From contig JBCDIL010000013.1 of assembly GCA_038749025.1 (NCBI GenBank), positions 30,546-94,545 of the forward strand: a DNA stretch of 64,000 nt, read 5' to 3'. The stretch comes from JBCAXA01 sp038749025. Its GTDB lineage: Bacteria > Pseudomonadota > Gammaproteobacteria > Steroidobacterales > Woeseiaceae. The translations under genes and the position numbers were made by a program. Below, in pieces: positions 19,513 to 28,298 of the stretch; positions within the stretch are counted from its first letter, which is position 1; the number at the start of each line of letters is the position of its first letter. Under the pieces are notes generated by a model. It was not told the origin of the DNA. It made no database searches and saw nothing but the letters and a program-made list of their open reading frames with translations.

Positions 19513-21114
19513 ATGACTCAAGACAATCCGCCAGCGGATACGGGCGAGGCACGTCCAAAAAGCCGCATTACCCGTTTTCTGCATGTCGTCGAGTGGCTCG
19601 GTAATGCACTGCCGCACCCGGTCACGCTGTTCGCGTTGTTTGCGCTCGGCGTTGTGTTGTTGAGTGGCCTGCTGAGCTGGATGGACGTTGCGGTCGCGGA
19701 TCCGCGGCCAGAGGGTGCCCGCGGCCGTGCGCCGAACGGCATGATCGAGGTGGTCAGCTTGATGAGCGCCGACGGTTTTCGGCGCATCATCCAGAACTTG
19801 GTGCGCAACTTCACCAACTTCGCGCCGCTCGGAACCGTGCTGGTCGCGCTGCTCGGTGTCGGTGTTGCTGAGCGATCCGGACTGCTATCGGCCGTTATCC
19901 GGGCGATGGTGCTCAATGCGCGGCCGCAAGTGGTCACCGTCGTTATTGTGTTCGCTGGCATCATCTCGAACACGGCCTCGGAAATGGGCTACGTCGTCCT
20001 GATTCCGTTGGCGGCGGTCGTCTTCTATTCGTTGGGGCGCCACCCATTGGCGGGTTTGGCGGCAGCATTCGCCGGCGTCTCCGGCGGGTACTCCGCCAAT
20101 CTGTTACTCGGTACTGTCGACCCCTTATTGGCCGGTATCACCCAGGAAGCCGCGCGACTGTTAGACCCGGACTACACGGTCGATGCCAGTGCGAACTGGT
20201 ACTTCATGATTGCGAGCACGTTTTTGATCACGGCGATTGGCAGCATCATCAGTTTGAAAGTGGTCGAACCAGCGCTCGGTAAGTACGACAAAGATGCGCT
20301 CGGCGCCAGTATCGATGAACAATCGTTCGATGCCTTAACGGCGGACGAAAAGCGCGGCATGCGCTATGCCGGTATCGCGGCGTTGCTACTGATTATTGGG
20401 ATTGCCTTATTGGTCGTTCCGGAAGGTGCGGTGCTTCGAAACCCGGAGACCGGCGCGGTTAAGAACTCGCCGTTCCTGCGCGGCATTGTGGCCATCATTT
20501 TCGTCTTCTTCTTAGTGCCGGGCGTCGTGTACGGCAAAGTGGTCGGCACGATCAATAGCGATCGTGATGCCATCGATGCGATGGCGCATGCGATGTCGAC
20601 GCTCGGTCTTTACATCACGCTGGTGTTCTTTGCGGCCCAATTCGTTGCGTTCTTTGGGTGGACGAATCTCGGTTCCGTCACGGCTGTGGTTGGCGCGACG
20701 TTCCTGCAGGACATTGGGTTAACCGGGCCGGCCGTGTTCTTCTTGTTTATCCTTATCTGCGCGTTCATAAACTTGATGCTGGGGTCCGCATCGGCGCAGT
20801 GGGCCGTGACGGCGCCAATATTCGTCCCGATGTTGATGCTACTCGGCTACAGCCCGGAGGTGATCCAAGCCGCTTACCGAATCGGCGATTCGAGCACCAA
20901 TATCATCACGCCGATGATGAGTTACTTCGGATTGATCATGGCCTTTGCCGCGAAGTATGTGCCGAAGGCCGGAATCGGCACCTTAATTGCCATGATGTTG
21001 CCGTACTCGGCGGCCTTTTTGGTGTTCTGGTCGATCTTCTTTTTCTGCTGGGTGTTCGTGCTCGGTATGCCGGTCGGGCCGGTCACGCCAACGTACTACG
21101 ACATCAACGGCTAG
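19513..21114 (+). CDS. AbgT family transporter
   Basis: A 533-residue inner-membrane protein with about a dozen hydrophobic helices. It matches the AbgT family: RFLHVVEWLGNALPHPVTLF at the N-terminus, FAPLGTVLVALLGVGVAE, NTASEMGYVVLIPLAA and GDSSTNIITPMMSYFG. The founding member takes up p-aminobenzoyl-glutamate; other members export sulfonamides (MtrF, YdaH type). The cytoplasmic N-terminus and the aspartates and asparagines in the two re-entrant regions appear intact. It stands alone, with no abgAB hydrolase genes beside it, so the substrate is open. Confidence 0.9.
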   Translation: MTQDNPPADTGEARPKSRITRFLHVVEWLGNALPHPVTLFALFALGVVLLSGLLSWMDVAVADPRPEGARGRAPNGMIEVVSLMSADGFRRIIQNLVRNFTNFAPLGTVLVALLGVGVAERSGLLSAVIRAMVLNARPQVVTVVIVFAGIISNTASEMGYVVLIPLAAVVFYSLGRHPLAGLAAAFAGVSGGYSANLLLGTVDPLLAGITQEAARLLDPDYTVDASANWYFMIASTFLITAIGSIISLKVVEPALGKYDKDALGASIDEQSFDALTADEKRGMRYAGIAALLLIIGIALLVVPEGAVLRNPETGAVKNSPFLRGIVAIIFVFFLVPGVVYGKVVGTINSDRDAIDAMAHAMSTLGLYITLVFFAAQFVAFFGWTNLGSVTAVVGATFLQDIGLTGPAVFFLFILICAFINLMLGSASAQWAVTAPIFVPMLMLLGYSPEVIQAAYRIGDSSTNIITPMMSYFGLIMAFAAKYVPKAGIGTLIAMMLPYSAAFLVFWSIFFFCWVFVLGMPVGPVTPTYYDING

Positions 21115-21124
21115 CGCCGTTTGC

Positions 21125-21619
21125 CTAGGCGAGTAGCGCGGTAACGACCGACCAAATCAGTAGGGCGACGAACACCAAGCCGGCGACGAATGCCGTCGCT
21201 AGGATGGCGACCACAATAATTCCGAGCGTGGACCACTCGCGAGTCGGCCGGTTCGAGCGCCGCTCAACGTGGTCGATCAGGCGCTGGACGTTGCGTCGGT
21301 TCGCTTTGTAGCCGATGTCGAATAGGTCGCCGACCAGTGGAATGGCACCAACGATCGTCTCGATCGCTACGTTGCCTAACATCGGCACAAGTACCCGCCA
21401 CGGAACGCCGAGCCGGTAGGCGCCGGCGACGATTCCTAAGGACAGCAAAGCGCCGGCGGCGTCGCCGACCACCGGTATCAGACCCAACACGGCGTCGAGC
21501 CCAGCGCGAAACCGCGTGAACGGAATCGGCAGCGACGTGTCTAGTAACCAGGCCAGTTGCTCAAGACGAGCGATCAGTTTGGCATCGCGGCGCTGTTGCT
21601 GGTTCTGCTCGTCGGCCAT
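21125..21619 (-). CDS. DUF4112 domain membrane protein
   Basis: A 164-residue protein with the DUF4112 signature: LLDTSLPIPFTRFRAGLDA, then LIPVVGDAAGALLSLGI and ETIVGAIPLVGDLFDIGYKANRRN. Repeated IPVVGD / IPLVGD segments flank hydrophobic stretches, and a long C-terminal transmembrane helix follows (residues about 130-160). It is convergent with the AbgT gene. No function has been assigned to the family to my knowledge; it is probably an inner-membrane protein. Confidence 0.8.
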   Translation of the reverse strand: MADEQNQQQRRDAKLIARLEQLAWLLDTSLPIPFTRFRAGLDAVLGLIPVVGDAAGALLSLGIVAGAYRLGVPWRVLVPMLGNVAIETIVGAIPLVGDLFDIGYKANRRNVQRLIDHVERRSNRPTREWSTLGIIVVAILATAFVAGLVFVALLIWSVVTALLA

Positions 21620-21691
21620 CGCCTAATGGTTCTCACAAGACCGAATAAAGCTGCGACAATAACCGCTTCGACGAAAGGCAGGAATACCAAG

Positions 21692-22294
21692 GTGAACGAT
21701 CTACGCGCTGTCATAATTGCCGGCAGCCAACACACGGACTCGCAGACCGCCAAAGTGGCGGCCACGGTTGAGACCCGGCTCAGTGAATCGTCCGACGTTG
21801 CGGCGACGACCCTGGTCAACCTTGCGCGCGAGCCATTACCGTTTCTCGGTGCACCCGACGGCGACCCAGAGCGTGTTGATTCGCTCGGCGCAACGTTGAT
21901 CGCATGCGATGCCTTAGTCGTTATGACGCCCGAGTGGCACGGCATGGCCACGGCCGCGATAAAGAACTTTTTCCTGCACTACTCGCGTGGCCAGCTGGCC
22001 CACAAGCCGGCGTTATTGATTTCGGTATCAGCCGGTGCCGGTGGCACCTATCCGATCGCTGAGCTGCGCAGCTCTAGCTACAAGAACTCCCGCTTGTGCT
22101 ACTTGCCCGAGCACTTAATCGTTCGTAACGTCAATAGCGTTTTTAACGAGTCCGGTGACAACGACGCCGATTCACAAGCGTATTTGTCGACACGGCTCGA
22201 TTACTGTCTAGCCATGCTAACGACCTATGCTCAGCACATGCGGACAATCCGCAGCGAGCTTCCGGACGGCAGCGCGTATCCAAACGGCATGTAA
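21692..22294 (+). CDS. NADPH-dependent FMN reductase-like flavoprotein
   Basis: A 200-residue flavodoxin-fold oxidoreductase. The N-terminal strand AVIIAGSQHTDSQTAK is the FMN phosphate-binding loop, and TPEWHGMATAAIKNFFLHY is the conserved segment of the family, with histidine in place of the more common asparagine. The frame extends 45 codons upstream, but the GTG at 21692 follows AGGA and begins at the flavodoxin strand. The 22-base gap to the TonB receptor downstream suggests co-expression, perhaps as a reductase for imported ferric iron; that link is inference. Confidence 0.78.
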   Translation: MNDLRAVIIAGSQHTDSQTAKVAATVETRLSESSDVAATTLVNLAREPLPFLGAPDGDPERVDSLGATLIACDALVVMTPEWHGMATAAIKNFFLHYSRGQLAHKPALLISVSAGAGGTYPIAELRSSSYKNSRLCYLPEHLIVRNVNSVFNESGDNDADSQAYLSTRLDYCLAMLTTYAQHMRTIRSELPDGSAYPNGM

Positions 22295-22316
22295 CGGCTG
22301 AACGAGCGGCCTTGCT

Positions 22317-24362
22317 GTGCTTTTTCGTGTCGGCTTCACTCGCGGCATCGTCCTGCTCGCGCTGTTGGCTGGGCCGGCGGTCGCCGAGCCCATTGCGATC
22401 GATGAGATTGTCGTAACGGCGATACGTCGACCGGTCAGTGCGGCGCGCGTTAGCTTTGCTACGGCGGGCGAGATCGTCGATACCGGTGCCCAAGCGGCCG
22501 TTATTACCGATTTGTTCAGCGCCATACCGGGCGTGGCGCTGCAGCAGACAACGCCGGGACAGGGTGCCGCCATCATCCGCGGTCAACGCGGCTCATCCGT
22601 TCTGCATCTGGTCGACGGTCTGCGCGTGAACAACGCGATATTTCGGAGTGCGCCTACGCAGTATTTCGCGTTGATCCCGGTAACGGCCGCTTCGCGCATC
22701 GACGTTGTTCGCGGCACGCCGACGTCGTTGTATGGCAGTGACGCCGTGGGCGGCGCCGTCTTATTGACAACCCATCAGCCTTGGTACGACCCGACCAGTA
22801 ACCGGTTCGCCGCCCACGTTCAAGCGCGTGCAAACTCCGCCGAACGCCTCAACGAGATCCGGGCCGTTGTCGATATGGCGCGGCCGGGCTTGGCGAGTTC
22901 GGTAGCGATCGAATACGCCGATGTCGGTGAGCGCCGTATCGGCGGCGGTGACCGTGTGTTCGGTACGGACTATCGCAGTCACGGTGCCCGGGTTTGGTTA
23001 GGTTTTGAGCCCGATGAGCGCCAGCGTTGGTCATTCGATGTGCATTTGGCCGAGCAGCCCAGTACGCCACGCGATGATGAGCTAGTCGCGGGCTTTGGTG
23101 AGTTAGATCCAGCATCGGCCGAGTTTTTCTTTGAGCCGAACCGGCGCCAGTTCGTGCACGCGCGTTACCAACGCGACGACACGCTATGGGGTGGCGATTT
23201 CGCGGCCTCACTGGCCTGGCAACGCATTGATGATGATCGGCGCAGCCGTAACACGGGCAGCGCCATTCGCCGTCTTGAAAACAACCGTAGCGACCTTGTC
23301 GGCGTTACCGCGACGTTAGCGAGTGTCGACCCGGATTTCTCCTGGGTGCTCGGTAGTGAGTCGTACTACGACGACGTCACATCGGGACGCCGCGAACTGT
23401 CGCTCGACAGTGGCGCGGTTGCGAGCGTCGCACCGCGATTTCCCGATGGGGCCATTGCTCGTCAGTCAGCGCTGTACGCCAACGCGGAACGACGGTTCGG
23501 CGAGCGGCTACGCGCGACTGGCGGAGTCCGATTAAGCCGGGTTGCTATCGATGTGCCCGCGTCCGGTAACGTTGCTGGCGCCGATCTTACGATCACCGAT
23601 CCGAGCGCGGATCTCGGGTTTATCGCATCGTTAAGCGAGCACGTCGATGCCGTTACCAATGTCGGTTACGGTTTCCGTGCGCCGAATGTATTCGATTTGG
23701 GCTCGCTGGGCGAGCGACCGGGCAATCGGTTCAATGTACCGAACACGGAACTCGATTCGGAACGGGTTTTTAGCGCCGATGTTGGCCTTAGGTGGCGCAG
23801 TCCGCACTGGCAGTTCGACGGGTATTTGTACCGTTTGAGTTACGACAACCGCATCGTTTCGGTGCCCACCGGAATTATCGATGCGAACGGCCGTCAGATC
23901 GTGCGAAGCGAAAACCTTGCCAACTCGACCGTCGTCGGTGCCGAATTCAGCGCGCGGTGGTTACCCACCGACGCATTGCGGATCGACATCTCGGCTGATT
24001 ACACACGTGGCAAACAAACGGTACCGAGCGGTGGGATTGAGCCTGGCGATCGAATTCCACCGCTAAGTGTCCGTGCACGCGTTCGCTATCAACCAAACGC
24101 TCGTTACGTCGCAGACCTGGTACTGTCGAGTGCGTCGCAGCAGCATCGCCTCAGTAGTCGGGACATCGATGATCCACGTATCGATCCAGCCGGCACGGCC
24201 GGTTGGGCATCGCTCGATCTCGCCATCGGTTCAACCAACGAGCGTGCCTGGCAGTGGCGAATTGGTCTATTTAACGTAACCGACGCCCGCTTTCGCCGCC
24301 ACGGCTCCGGAATCGATGCCGTTGGTCGCAATGTGGATGTCAGCATCGGCTACCGTTGGTAG
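22317..24362 (+). CDS. TonB-dependent outer-membrane receptor
   Basis: A 681-residue receptor. A signal peptide ends at AVAEP and is followed by a TonB box (IDEIVVTAIRRP). The plug domain includes IIRGQRGSSVLHLVDGLR and RIDVVRGTPTSLYGSDAVGG; the rest is a beta-barrel ending in an aromatic residue (SIGYRW). FRAPNVFDLGS is the FRAP-like motif also seen in heme receptors, but an NPNL box is replaced by VPNTEL. The substrate could be a siderophore, heme or a corrinoid. GTG start. No Fur-like site is visible upstream, unlike the next receptor. Confidence 0.88.
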   Translation: MLFRVGFTRGIVLLALLAGPAVAEPIAIDEIVVTAIRRPVSAARVSFATAGEIVDTGAQAAVITDLFSAIPGVALQQTTPGQGAAIIRGQRGSSVLHLVDGLRVNNAIFRSAPTQYFALIPVTAASRIDVVRGTPTSLYGSDAVGGAVLLTTHQPWYDPTSNRFAAHVQARANSAERLNEIRAVVDMARPGLASSVAIEYADVGERRIGGGDRVFGTDYRSHGARVWLGFEPDERQRWSFDVHLAEQPSTPRDDELVAGFGELDPASAEFFFEPNRRQFVHARYQRDDTLWGGDFAASLAWQRIDDDRRSRNTGSAIRRLENNRSDLVGVTATLASVDPDFSWVLGSESYYDDVTSGRRELSLDSGAVASVAPRFPDGAIARQSALYANAERRFGERLRATGGVRLSRVAIDVPASGNVAGADLTITDPSADLGFIASLSEHVDAVTNVGYGFRAPNVFDLGSLGERPGNRFNVPNTELDSERVFSADVGLRWRSPHWQFDGYLYRLSYDNRIVSVPTGIIDANGRQIVRSENLANSTVVGAEFSARWLPTDALRIDISADYTRGKQTVPSGGIEPGDRIPPLSVRARVRYQPNARYVADLVLSSASQQHRLSSRDIDDPRIDPAGTAGWASLDLAIGSTNERAWQWRIGLFNVTDARFRRHGSGIDAVGRNVDVSIGYRW

Positions 24363-24465
24363 CTGCGGCAAACCGGTGCTGTACCGCTCGGGCTGCTCGG
24401 TGGGATTGTCGACGACTGGATCGCGAGTCAGTGACCCAACCACCGCTCAAACGTGTCGGTGCTCG

Positions 24466-25599
24466 TTAATCGACGTATTCATCGAATAACGCAGCGATTG
24501 CTGTGCGCCCATCATCGCTGTCGTAGGCGTCCGCAGATTCGATATCGCCGGCGTAGGCAAACATCTTCATCAGCAACGGTGTATCGGCGTCGCGTCGCAA
24601 CGTAACCGTCTTGTCGTCGGCCAGTCGTTCCGTCCACGCACCGCGAACATCGGCCCAAAAACCGGCGGTTTTCTCCCAATACTCATCGCCAGCGCCAAAG
24701 TCGTGGTCGACGATTAAGTCATACCGGTTCAGTCCTGCTTCACGGGCGAGGTACGGGGTCTCCGCCCGCAGCGACCCGTCCGCATTCAACACCGTTTTCA
24801 GGTTGTCCTCTTCGTGGATCCACCCGTTGGGCGTGATCGTATGGCGATTCGTGCCAGACAGAACATGGTAGTCGGAGCGCACGCTGTACTCGCGCCGCGG
24901 TAGCGGCCGCCACGTGTTGTTGCTTTCCCAATACGAGACGTTCCCATTGTGTACCCACTCACCGTTCGCTTGGTAGCGCGGTGAATCATCGACCTGGAAG
25001 ACCGACTGACTCCACGTTCCTTTGGCGTCGCGGCGCGACACTTTACGTTGTTCCCACGTGTCGTGGCCAACGTAGACATTCAACTCTCGATCTTCATATT
25101 GCCAATCTTGCCGCCAGTGTTTAACGACGGCAGGACCCTGGACCGTGCCGTCTTCACCTTGGAAGAACATAACAATAACGTGTTGCAGGCTGACAAAGTC
25201 TGGCTTGTCCTCAACCACATAAACGTACTCGGTGCCCCACGACTGGTAGGGCTTCGGCGGGTCATAGTCAGCGGTAAAGCCTATCGTCTCGATGAAATCA
25301 AAACTGGTCCGGTAACCGCCAGCCATCGCAACAATGGCGCGGCGATCGCGCTCTTGCTTGCTGAGGTCTGGCTCTTGCAACCGCAGCCACGCTTCTGAAG
25401 GGCCCGTGGCGAGCGTAACGGCAGGGCCGCGGGTCGTGCCGCCGCGGGGCGCCATGTCTGAGTCCGGCGCGAATTGCCACGAAAAAGTAAATTGCCGCGG
25501 CTCGACTTCGACTGACTCGGTCATCTCTTCGATATCGGCTTGCGCCAACGAACCCACCGTGATGGCAGCAGCGATAGCTACACACCGGAAATTTCTCAT
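24466..25599 (-). CDS. DUF6607 family secreted protein, iron-block associated
   Basis: A 377-residue protein with signal peptide MRNFRCVAIAAAITVG, cleaved around AQA. Conserved features are AIVAMAGGYRTSFDFIETI, FVSLQHVIVMF and VVKHWRQDWQYEDREL, which I recognise as the DUF6607 family. It diverges from the heme receptor over a Fur-like site, so it is likely derepressed under iron starvation. A periplasmic or surface role in heme acquisition is a reasonable guess; no enzymatic motif is visible. I prefer the ATG at 25599 because it gives a proper signal peptide; an ATG 11 codons upstream is the alternative. Confidence 0.72.
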   Translation of the reverse strand: MRNFRCVAIAAAITVGSLAQADIEEMTESVEVEPRQFTFSWQFAPDSDMAPRGGTTRGPAVTLATGPSEAWLRLQEPDLSKQERDRRAIVAMAGGYRTSFDFIETIGFTADYDPPKPYQSWGTEYVYVVEDKPDFVSLQHVIVMFFQGEDGTVQGPAVVKHWRQDWQYEDRELNVYVGHDTWEQRKVSRRDAKGTWSQSVFQVDDSPRYQANGEWVHNGNVSYWESNNTWRPLPRREYSVRSDYHVLSGTNRHTITPNGWIHEEDNLKTVLNADGSLRAETPYLAREAGLNRYDLIVDHDFGAGDEYWEKTAGFWADVRGAWTERLADDKTVTLRRDADTPLLMKMFAYAGDIESADAYDSDDGRTAIAALFDEYVD

Positions 25600-25639
25600 C
25601 TTCGCGAACCCCGTATTGCGAATGATTTGCATCTAGGGG

Positions 25640-25706
25640 TTGATCTTCGCGCAAACCGCCGTATCATGCAAGTGAGAATCATTATTATTTACGAATGATT
25701 ATTAAT
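25640..25706 (+). promoter_or_regulatory. Fur-regulated promoter region of the heme receptor
   Basis: TGAGAATCATTATTA at 25673-25687 matches 13 of 15 positions of the Fur consensus TGATAATnATTATCA. A second AT-rich half site (GAATGATTATTAATC) follows to 25706. Upstream is a plausible sigma-70 promoter: TTGATC at 25640, 16 bases, TATCAT at 25662. Fur bound here would block both this promoter and the divergent DUF6607 gene. Confidence 0.75.
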
Positions 25707-25726
25707 CGCTTCGGGGAGCATTAATC

Positions 25727-27973
25727 ATGCTTAAACAATGGGTTATGGGGCTAGCTGCCGGGACTTTAGCGCTCAGTGGCACAGCCTTCGGACAAGAGAA
25801 TTCTGCGGGAAACGACGAGACAGAGGAGTCTGTCGATACGATCACCGTCTTGGGCACGCGTACCGAGCGACCGATTTCGGAAGTGCCCGTTACGATTTCC
25901 ATCATTACATCTGAGCAGCTGAACCAAGAGTTGACCCGCGATATCGCCGACCTCGTTCGCTACGAGCCTGGCGTGTCCGTCGCCGGCACTGGCAGCCGAT
26001 TCGGATTGTCTGGCTTCAATATCCGCGGTATCGGTGGCAACCGAGTGCTCACCGTCGTCGATGGCGTACGTATTCCAGAAGAGTTTTCTTTTGGCCCGTT
26101 CCTGAGTGCGCGCCGTGACTTCGTCGACGTCGATAGCCTTGAGCGTGCAGAAATCGCGCGCGGGCCGATTTCCTCGTTGTACGGTAGCGACGCGTTAGGT
26201 GGTGTTGTTTCGTTTACGACGAAAGGGCCGCGCGACTATCTCGATGGTGACCCACTGCACATCGGCGGCAAACTGGGCTGGTCCGGTGCCGACGCCAGTA
26301 CGGTCGGTTCGGTTAACTTCGCGGCGGGGAGCGAGCGTCTTGCTGGCTTACTCGTTGTTACGCAACGCGAACTGCAAGAGACCGATAACCAGGGTAGTGT
26401 CGGCGGATTCGGACCGGGTCGTGAGCTGGCTGATCCGCAAGACATCACCAGTACGAACGTCGTCGGCAAACTGGCCTGGCAGATTGCTGAGGGACATGAG
26501 CTGACCCTTGGGCTGGATTACCTGACGAACGAGACCGATACCCAGATTTTGTCGGACTATGGCATTGTCGTTTCCGGCACGCTCGTTAACACTCGTGATG
26601 CGGTCGATGAGCGAGACCGCACTCGTGTCTCGTTGGCGTACAACACCGATGCACAAACGGCTTTCTTCGATGAGTTGCGGGCGAGTGTCTACACGCAAAC
26701 TTCAGAGACACAGCAAAACACGTTCGAGACAAGAACGACCGGGGCCGGCACCGGTGTTGCCCAAAGCCGTGAGCGTCTGTCGTTTTTCGAGCAAGATATT
26801 GTCGGTGCGTTCGCGCAGTTATCCAAAGCGTTTCAGGTTGGTGATACCGAACACGTAATCACCTACGGCTTCGACTATTGGTCGACCGAGAACGCGAGTC
26901 TTCGTAACGGCGGCACGTTTGACGCGACCGGTGCGCCGACGTTCGAGTTTTTCCCGCTGCCGACGCGTGATTTTCCGCTCACCGACGTTGATCAGCTCGC
27001 ATTTTTCGTTCAAGACGAGATCGAGCTTTTTGGTGGACGGCTGTTACTGACGCCGGGGTTGCGTTTCGACCAATTTGAAGCATCGGCGACTGCCGATTCA
27101 ATCTACCTTTCCGGTAACCCTGGCTCACCGACACCGGAGGACTACGATGACAGTGAGGTCACCGCCAGGCTCGGTATCGTGTTTGCCTTGACCGAGTCTT
27201 TATCAACGTACGCACTGTACAGCGAAGGCTTCCGCGCACCGCCGTATGACGATGTCAATGTCGGCTTTAGTAATTTTATTGGCGGTTACAAAACGATCGC
27301 TAACCCTAACCTTCAATCCGAGCGAAGCGAGGGAGTTGAGGTCGGTGTCCGCTGGCAAGGCGACGATTCGGCCATCAGTTTTAATGTCTTCCAAACCGAT
27401 TTCGAAGACTTCATTGAGTCATTCGCGATTTCGCCACAGTTCAGCGCGACGTTTGGAATCGATCCCGCTGACGGCTTGCTGACCTTCCAGTCAGTCAACC
27501 GTGAAGGTGTCGAAATTCAGGGTGCTGAGTTATCGGCGCAGCTTGGACTTGCCTCGTTTCCCGATGTAGGCAGCTTCGGCTTACGTTCGGCCATCGCTTA
27601 TGCGGACGGTGAGGAAACGGCTACCGGTCTACCGATCGACAGCATCGAACCGCTGACCGCTGTGTTCGGCCTGACTTATATGACGCCCGGCGAATCTTGG
27701 GGCGGCGAATTGGTGTTAACTCTCGTGGAGGCTAAGGACGAAACCGAAATCGTGAACAGCGATTTACGCGCACCGACCGATGGTTACGGGATTGTGGACC
27801 TATTGGTGTACGGCAATATCACAGAGCGGTTTAGCGTTAATGCGGGGTTGTTTAACTTGACCGATAAGGTCTACACCCGGTGGGCCGATTCGGCCGGCAT
27901 AGGTGGTGACGCACCGGCGCGTTTTACGCAGCCGGGTGTCAATGCGGCCGTCAACCTTCGCTATGACTTTTGA
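25727..27973 (+). CDS. TonB-dependent hemoglobin/heme receptor
   Basis: A 748-residue outer-membrane receptor for heme or heme proteins. It has a signal peptide, a TonB box (VDTITVLGTRTERP), a plug with FNIRGIGGNRVLTVVDGVR and ARGPISSLYGSDALGG, and a barrel ending in YDF. The heme-receptor FRAP motif (SEGFRAPPYDD) and NPNL motif (ANPNLQSERS) are both present about 25 residues apart. The well-placed GGGGAG precedes the ATG, and the Fur-like site lies just upstream. The hmuTUV genes follow, so imported heme would pass to that ABC transporter. Confidence 0.93.
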   Translation: MLKQWVMGLAAGTLALSGTAFGQENSAGNDETEESVDTITVLGTRTERPISEVPVTISIITSEQLNQELTRDIADLVRYEPGVSVAGTGSRFGLSGFNIRGIGGNRVLTVVDGVRIPEEFSFGPFLSARRDFVDVDSLERAEIARGPISSLYGSDALGGVVSFTTKGPRDYLDGDPLHIGGKLGWSGADASTVGSVNFAAGSERLAGLLVVTQRELQETDNQGSVGGFGPGRELADPQDITSTNVVGKLAWQIAEGHELTLGLDYLTNETDTQILSDYGIVVSGTLVNTRDAVDERDRTRVSLAYNTDAQTAFFDELRASVYTQTSETQQNTFETRTTGAGTGVAQSRERLSFFEQDIVGAFAQLSKAFQVGDTEHVITYGFDYWSTENASLRNGGTFDATGAPTFEFFPLPTRDFPLTDVDQLAFFVQDEIELFGGRLLLTPGLRFDQFEASATADSIYLSGNPGSPTPEDYDDSEVTARLGIVFALTESLSTYALYSEGFRAPPYDDVNVGFSNFIGGYKTIANPNLQSERSEGVEVGVRWQGDDSAISFNVFQTDFEDFIESFAISPQFSATFGIDPADGLLTFQSVNREGVEIQGAELSAQLGLASFPDVGSFGLRSAIAYADGEETATGLPIDSIEPLTAVFGLTYMTPGESWGGELVLTLVEAKDETEIVNSDLRAPTDGYGIVDLLVYGNITERFSVNAGLFNLTDKVYTRWADSAGIGGDAPARFTQPGVNAAVNLRYDF

Positions 27974-28037
27974 GGTGTTTGACTAGAGAGACCCGATTTA
28001 ACGAGCAGGCAGGTACCGCAGCGCTGGCATCGGACCC

Positions 28038-28283
28038 ATGCAAGCCAGTGTTCGCGGTGTCAACGGCGTCGATGGCAGTCGCTTAGTCGTGGCGGCAGTA
28101 TCGATAGCCTCATCCCGCGCCGCCCTCCAACACAATGGCGTTGGGATGATCGTTGCGGCGGACAGACAACAGCGAGACTCGATAGCGGCCATGTTCCCCT
28201 CGCGATTCGAGACAAAACTGCGTCTGTCCGCCGTTAACGAACTGTCGTTCGAACTGGAAAGTACATACTCACTTTCTGATTGA
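28038..28283 (+). CDS. Possible small protein between heme receptor and hmuT
   Basis: The 325-base gap between the receptor and hmuT holds an 81-codon frame starting at ATG and ending 15 bases before hmuT. It has no recognised domain, no clear ribosome site and no signal peptide. Codon use is not obviously different from neighbours. A frame on the opposite strand covers the same bases and looks like its shadow. It may be a real small protein of the heme operon or simply leader sequence of the hmuT message. Confidence 0.3.
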   Translation: MQASVRGVNGVDGSRLVVAAVSIASSRAALQHNGVGMIVAADRQQRDSIAAMFPSRFETKLRLSAVNELSFELESTYSLSD

Positions 28284-28298
28284 TAAAGGATATTCACC

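Noticed and set aside
27998..28297. A 99-codon minus-strand frame in the receptor-hmuT gap
   Set aside because: It lies opposite the plus-strand candidate, runs against the operon, has no ribosome site and reads as low-complexity sequence; most likely a shadow frame.
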